DNA from: Anastatus disparis
Taxonomy: Eukaryota; Arthropoda; Insecta; Hymenoptera; Eupelmidae
DNA length: 64,000 nucleotides
Assembly: GCA_017163975.1 (NCBI GenBank)
Contig: JAFFSR010000249.1
Coordinates: 8,394,001 to 8,458,000, forward strand
Direction of reading: 5' to 3'
The number at the start of each line of letters is the position of its first letter. The stretch's first letter is position 1. The translations under genes were made by a program, and so were the position numbers. The notes under the pieces were generated by a model. That model had not been told where the DNA came from and made no database searches. It worked only from the letters and a program-made list of their open reading frames with translations. This document shows positions 59,801 to 64,000 of this stretch, piece by piece.

Positions 59801-61577
59801 TGGCTTAAACTATTTCAAATTATTCTTTATATACATGACTAGAGGAAATGATTATATTTTTACCATATGAATAAGTAAATAAATTATTATAAGCATTTAT
59901 TACAAATATCAAACTGACTTGGCATATACCGCATGCAAAAAACTGTCGTGTCGATTGTTAGGTGGCATTTTTCGCTTTATAAGAATATTTTGTATATTTT
60001 TGTGGCTTTAACTGTTTTTAATTATTCTTTATATACATGACTAGAGCAAATGATTATATTTTTACCATATTAATAAATGAATAAATTATTATAAGCATTT
60101 ATTACAAGCGCCGAACTAAGTCACCGATTTGGTTCCGACCGCCTCTTAACTACAAATGCTGGAGCGTTATATGCGCTTTTAGATGGTCTTACTAAATTAT
60201 TATCAATTAATTTTTGAGTTTCTGTAATAGCGATTTCTCTCGATTTATGTGGCATTGGAAATTGTTTAACGTATACTGGTCTGTTATCTGTTAAATTTAT
60301 CTCGTGTTGTTCTAAATTGCATTTTTCAATATTTTCTCCTTCTAACCAAAATATGTCATCATTTTCTAAAATTAAATTCTTTATATTTTGTTCTTTCTCT
60401 TCACTTAAATGATTTAAACTTATTTTACTTAATAATTCTTCTCTACGATCATTTTTTTCTTCACTAATATAATTTACAATTTTATACATTAAATTTTCTT
60501 GTAATTTATGAAATTCTTCTTCATGATTATTTAATATAAAATTTGTTAAAATATCTTTTTCCATAAAATATGTTAGAAATTGTTTGTCTTTATTATTAAT
60601 GTTGAAATTTGTATTCTCTTCAAGTTTTAATAGAAATTGTTCATATTCTATATTCTTACTATTTTTACATTCATCTTTTTCTAAAACACAGTTGATTTCT
60701 TTCATAAAATTTTCAATATTTTCATTCTTATTCTGTAGAAATTGTGTAATCGAAAATATGTGATTATTGTCTTGCATTAGCATGATATAATGAAAAGCGT
60801 TATTAACTGCTGTGTCATTAATTTCGATGTTTTCTGTACATAAATTTATCAATGAATTTTTATCGTTTTTATAATCTGTTTGAATAAAGAATTTTTCACC
60901 ATTTATTTCTAAATATCCCTTGTCTAATCTCAACTTATTTTTTCTCAATACATCTATTCCTAAAATACCATCGTAAGGTATTGAAAATTTTTCAGATGCT
61001 ACGTGGAAATTTGTATATGAATTATTAATAGGAAAAGTGATTAAACCACATGTTTTAACCGGAATATCAGTAATTCCTGACAAATATATTTTAATATTAT
61101 TATTAATAGAATTTTGTGGTACTAATTTTTCTTTTATAATGTTAAGTTGGGCACCCGTATCTATTAGTAATTTACATAAATCATTTGTATATGGATTTCG
61201 TATCTCGATAAATTGTAATGTGTCACCTAGTTTAAATATATAAATTGGTATATTATTATTATCATTAATGTTTTTAGTTTTAAATTGTATAATTTTTTCC
61301 AATTCATTGTTCGCTATATTTCTTTCATTATGTAATTTTATTGTTGTTGAATCATTTTTTATTTCTGGTTTAAATTCCATTGCATTATGTAAAGTTTCTT
61401 TTTGTTCAATAATTTTAAAGTACTCATTATTAGTATCATTTTTATTAAACTCATCACATACTTTAAAATCAAAATTCATTTCGTGTATTCTTGCGAAAAA
61501 TTGAATATCAACATAATTTTTGAGCGACTTTTGTTGCGAAACTCGTCTTGTGCGCTCTTTCCAAGTCGAGTTTATGC
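56864..61577 (-). pseudogene. Pol: protease, RT, RNase H, integrase; interrupted
   Basis: 61479-60121 holds the protease (DTGA near residue 107 of that block, GILGIDVLRK) and ends where a MITE enters (59717-60145). 59654-59178 is the RT palm (D at residue 32, YIDD at 96-99). One extra A in an eight-A run near 59190 shifts the frame. 59125-58808 holds the RT connection and start of RNase H and ends at an in-frame TAG. 58786-56864 (640 codons) has the rest of RNase H (TDHKPLL), an unusual insert of about 225 residues with an AT-hook-like KRGRPKK, the integrase HHCC finger (H303, H310, C340, C343), the DD35E core (D373, D433, E469) and a GPF module (LGPFEVLKV). It is not functional as it stands. 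Confidence 0.85.
59717..60145. mobile_element. 429-bp TTAA MITE inside the reverse transcriptase
   Basis: Ends GAGGCGGTCGGAACC and GGTTCCGACCGCCTC, with TTAA on both sides (59713-59716, 60146-60149). Pol coding sequence abuts on either side, so the insertion point is certain. Inside, about 150-190 bp (from GCATTTTTCGCTTTA to ATAAGCATTTATTACAA) is present twice in tandem. No coding capacity. Confidence 0.85.
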
Positions 61578-61584
61578 GTTTCCC
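61539..61584 (-). promoter_or_regulatory. -1 ribosomal frameshift signal at the gag/pol junction
   Basis: In the gag frame the last codons read CAG GGA AAC GCA TAA, giving the canonical slippery heptamer G GGA AAC (61584-61578) three codons before the gag stop. Four bases on, AAACTCG (61573-61567) can pair with CGAGTTT (61545-61539) over a 21-nt loop. The pol frame is exactly -1 and open from the heptamer through to the protease block. This is the standard retroviral design for limiting Pol relative to Gag; activity is inferred. Confidence 0.7.
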
Positions 61585-63917
61585 TGTATATGAGCTGATG
61601 TGTTTAATTTAACTTGACATTCTTCCTCTGTGTGATTCATGCTTTTGCAAAATGTGCAAAATTTACTTAACTTGCTTTCTATATTCTTTAATGTAAAGCA
61701 TGAATCGATTGTATGTCCTAATTTTTTACAATACGGCCATTGTACATTTTGATTTGCATTTTGAGGTTTTTTGTATTGTATTCTTCTACATTCCTCTATA
61801 TTATGCCCTTTATTTTTGCAATATTTACAAAATTTCATTTGAATTCGTTGTCCATATGAATTATTATTTCTGTTATTTCCGATAAACATTTTATTCTGAT
61901 TAAAATTATTTTGACCGATATTATTATTTCTGCATTCTTTACCTGAGTGACCCCATTTGTCACATAATTGACATCGTATTTGATTATCTGGTTTAGCCTG
62001 ATTCAAAAATATCTTAAATTTTTCACAATCAATAGTATTGTGTTCACTGTTACACAGATTGCATATTTGCGTAGGTGTATTACTTTTTTCTGTAATTTGA
62101 TTACACAAGTTGGTATTATGTCCGTTCTTATTGCATTTCAAGCATAATTCATATTTTTGTATGATTGGACAGTGGCCTATTTGATGATTATTTTCCTGGC
62201 AATATTGGCAATAATATTCATTGTCTTCTAAATATTTACACATGCTTCTTGAATGACCTACTTGATTACAAAACTTGCATATTAATATAATTTTATCTTT
62301 TGCATTTGTGCATTTAAATGATGAATGAGTTGGCTGTTTACAATATATGCAGCCTGCATTGTTGCACCATAATGCCTCATGATCTATGTCTTTACATATT
62401 TGACAGCATTGAATTTTTTTAGGTTTATCTTCAAAAATTTCACTATACATGATTTTCTGTCTAGACGAATTGGTCTTTATCCTAATATCCTTCTGTTTCT
62501 CCTGTTGTTTTTCAATTTCTATTGCTTTAATGGTTGCACTTGAATAATCTGCTACCTCTCCTAATTCAAATCTGATTTCATTTTACAATCCTTGTTTAAT
62601 ATTTTAATGTATCCTTAGCTAAATCATTTGTAAAACGTTGATAAGCATCTTTTGCTATACCCGCTTCATTTTGTTTTTTATCTTTAATTTTTAATGTTAA
62701 CTTTGTTATTCTCTCTACATATTCAACCACTGATTCATTTTCCCCTTATTGTATTTGTTCCAATTGTGCATATAATGAATGTAAATTATCAATTTCAGGA
62801 TATAGTTTCTTTATTGTTTTGATAAAATCTGCAATACCTTCAATGTTACTACCTTTTATAGCAGTACGGATCGTTTCTGATACTTTAAATCTTATATAAT
62901 TCATAAATTTCTTTTGTTCATCCGCAGTCAACATATCTTTTGCAATTTCTAACGAATCTATGTACTTTTCCAGAGGTATATTTTTACCCGTGAACTCAGG
63001 TACTAACCTTGACACCTCTTTCAAAGAATATCCTGAAGTATTTGCCATGTTTGTATTGTTAGGCATATTATTATTATTTATTATATTATTATTTCTATTA
63101 TTATTATCAAAATTTATATTTTCCAGGTTTCCAATACCTTCTATTTCGTAATAACTCTCTTGTTTAATAGAAAATTCCTCTAAGTCGTTATTTGTTTCGT
63201 CAATAGTTGTATTATTTTCTGATGAAATTGTCACATTTTTGTCTGTTATATTAGTGTTATCAGCTAAAGTAATATTTTTTTCGTTTTCAATACTTCTTAT
63301 TTCTTGATGTCCTGTCTGTTTAAATGAAAATTCCTGAGTATCGTTAAGTGATGTATTATTTTCTGATAAAATCGTCACGTTTGTCGCTAAAGTATATTTT
63401 TCTGTAAAACTGTCTTCTTTATTATGGCTCTGTTTCGTCCTAGTAATTTGTGGAAATGTTTTTGGAATTGTGCCTGTATATTTATTTGATAGCGTATTTT
63501 GTTCACTTGAATTATCTGTATTAATATTTGATTGAACGTCCGTAATTATATTTGAGAGATTATTTTCAGATGTTTCTTTTAAGGTTGTATTTGAAGTATT
63601 ATTATCAACTGTTTCGTCTAAGGTTTTATTTAAATTATTACTTTCAATTGTTTAATCTAGATTTTTAGTCGGAGAGCGTGTAATTTTAGTGCTTTTGCGA
63701 AACGGATTAATATTTTCGTAGATATGTTCTCCTAAAACTGCTTGTCTAATATGATTTCTAATTCTTTCACGAATAACATTAATATTTTCGTCTTTTTAGT
63801 AGGTATATTAAATTTTTGACAAATTTTAGATAATTGTAATTTAGAGTATGATATTACCCACTGTGTTTTTCCTTCTTTTATATATTTTGCTATCTGATCA
63901 AAATTTATTTTATTCAT
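61572..63917 (-). pseudogene. Gag with ten CCHC-type zinc knuckles, N-terminal part broken
   Basis: 63917-63732 starts the protein (SKLQLSKICQKFNIPTKKTK, SAP-like in look). A frameshift, a stop near 63654 and a long Asn/Thr/Glu-rich part follow. 63378-62746 has the conserved-looking helical segment (LVPEFTGKNIPLEKYIDSLE) and ends at a TAA, after which the same frame goes on (GENESVVEYVERITKL). More stops lie at 62450-62700. From 62450 to 61572 a 292-codon frame carries ten C-x2-C-x4-H-x4-C-type knuckles; the sixth is one residue short and the ninth lacks its first Cys. Knuckles bind viral RNA during packaging; one or two is the usual number. Confidence 0.75.
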
Positions 63918-64000
63918 TTGAAATCTTCATTATTTACTTAACAATGAAGAATTTTATTTATTCAAAATATTAAATTTTGTACATAAAATTGTAAATTTTA
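63918..64000 (-). other. Leader of the endogenous retrovirus, cut by the window edge
   Basis: AT-rich untranslated sequence upstream of gag; no LTR or primer site is visible before the window ends. Confidence 0.5.

Larger units (their letters stand above)
54021..64000 (-). mobile_element. Gypsy-type endogenous retrovirus (gag-pol-env), 5' end outside the window
   Basis: Reading leftward from the window edge: leader, gag (63917-61572), pol (to 56864), env (56816-54777), a 245-bp 3' part and a candidate 3' LTR. Order and domains are those of errantivirus-like gypsy elements. The copy is damaged: gag has stops and frameshifts, and pol has a MITE insertion, a frameshift and a nonsense codon, while env is open throughout. 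The upstream LTR is not in the window, so target duplications and insertion age cannot be judged. Confidence 0.8.

Overview
This is a repeat-dominated, strongly AT-rich stretch of an animal nuclear genome. The mix of element families (Polinton polymerase, pogo and Tc1/mariner-type transposases, Mutator-type transposase, gypsy-type retroelement with an envelope, many hairpin MITEs and (TA)n runs) and the short GT-AG introns (70 and 104 nt) suggest an insect, possibly a hymenopteran. The species is inference; nothing in the window fixes it. I see no rRNA, tRNA, CRISPR array or intact conserved host gene.

Layout. 1-9.9 kb: non-coding AT-rich DNA with palindromic MITEs and one compact GC-rich hairpin. 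9.9-13.4 kb: a 1.05-kb near-perfect palindrome and a decayed DDE transposase. 13.5-20 kb: a truncated non-LTR retrotransposon (minus strand) running into two almost identical 2.59-kb tandem units, each carrying an ORF1 remnant and a dead fragment of the RNA polymerase III largest subunit gene. 20-28.6 kb: MITEs, a satellite-like tandem array, a Tc1-type MITE, and a dimeric minisatellite split by a GC-richer 1.3-kb island. 28.6-31.2 kb: a long foldback. 31.2-43.8 kb: one large pogo-like transposon with about 1.8-kb terminal inverted repeats and a TA target duplication. It has been invaded by a gag-only LTR retrotransposon (4-bp duplication ATGT), which in turn was invaded by a piggyBac-type MITE (TTAA): three nested levels. 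44.9-47.7 kb: a Mutator-type element with a dead transposase. 48-51.6 kb: a Polinton/Maverick DNA polymerase relic broken by a 683-bp palindromic MITE and a 102-bp hairpin. 53.1-53.7 kb: a small, complete-looking two-exon gene of unknown function with TATA box, spliced intron and AATAAA. 54-64 kb: a minus-strand gypsy-type endogenous retrovirus (gag, pol, env) whose upstream end lies beyond the window.

How it works together. The retroviral element has the usual division of labour: gag with an array of ten zinc knuckles, a canonical -1 frameshift heptamer at the gag/pol junction, protease-RT-RNase H-integrase, and a downstream env with its own splice acceptor. Gag and pol carry frameshifts, nonsense codons and a MITE insertion, but the 679-codon env frame is uninterrupted. 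The other elements are mostly dead or non-autonomous. The best candidates for something undescribed are the orphan two-exon gene with its duplicated structured upstream motif, the env-bearing element, and the long-TIR pogo element.
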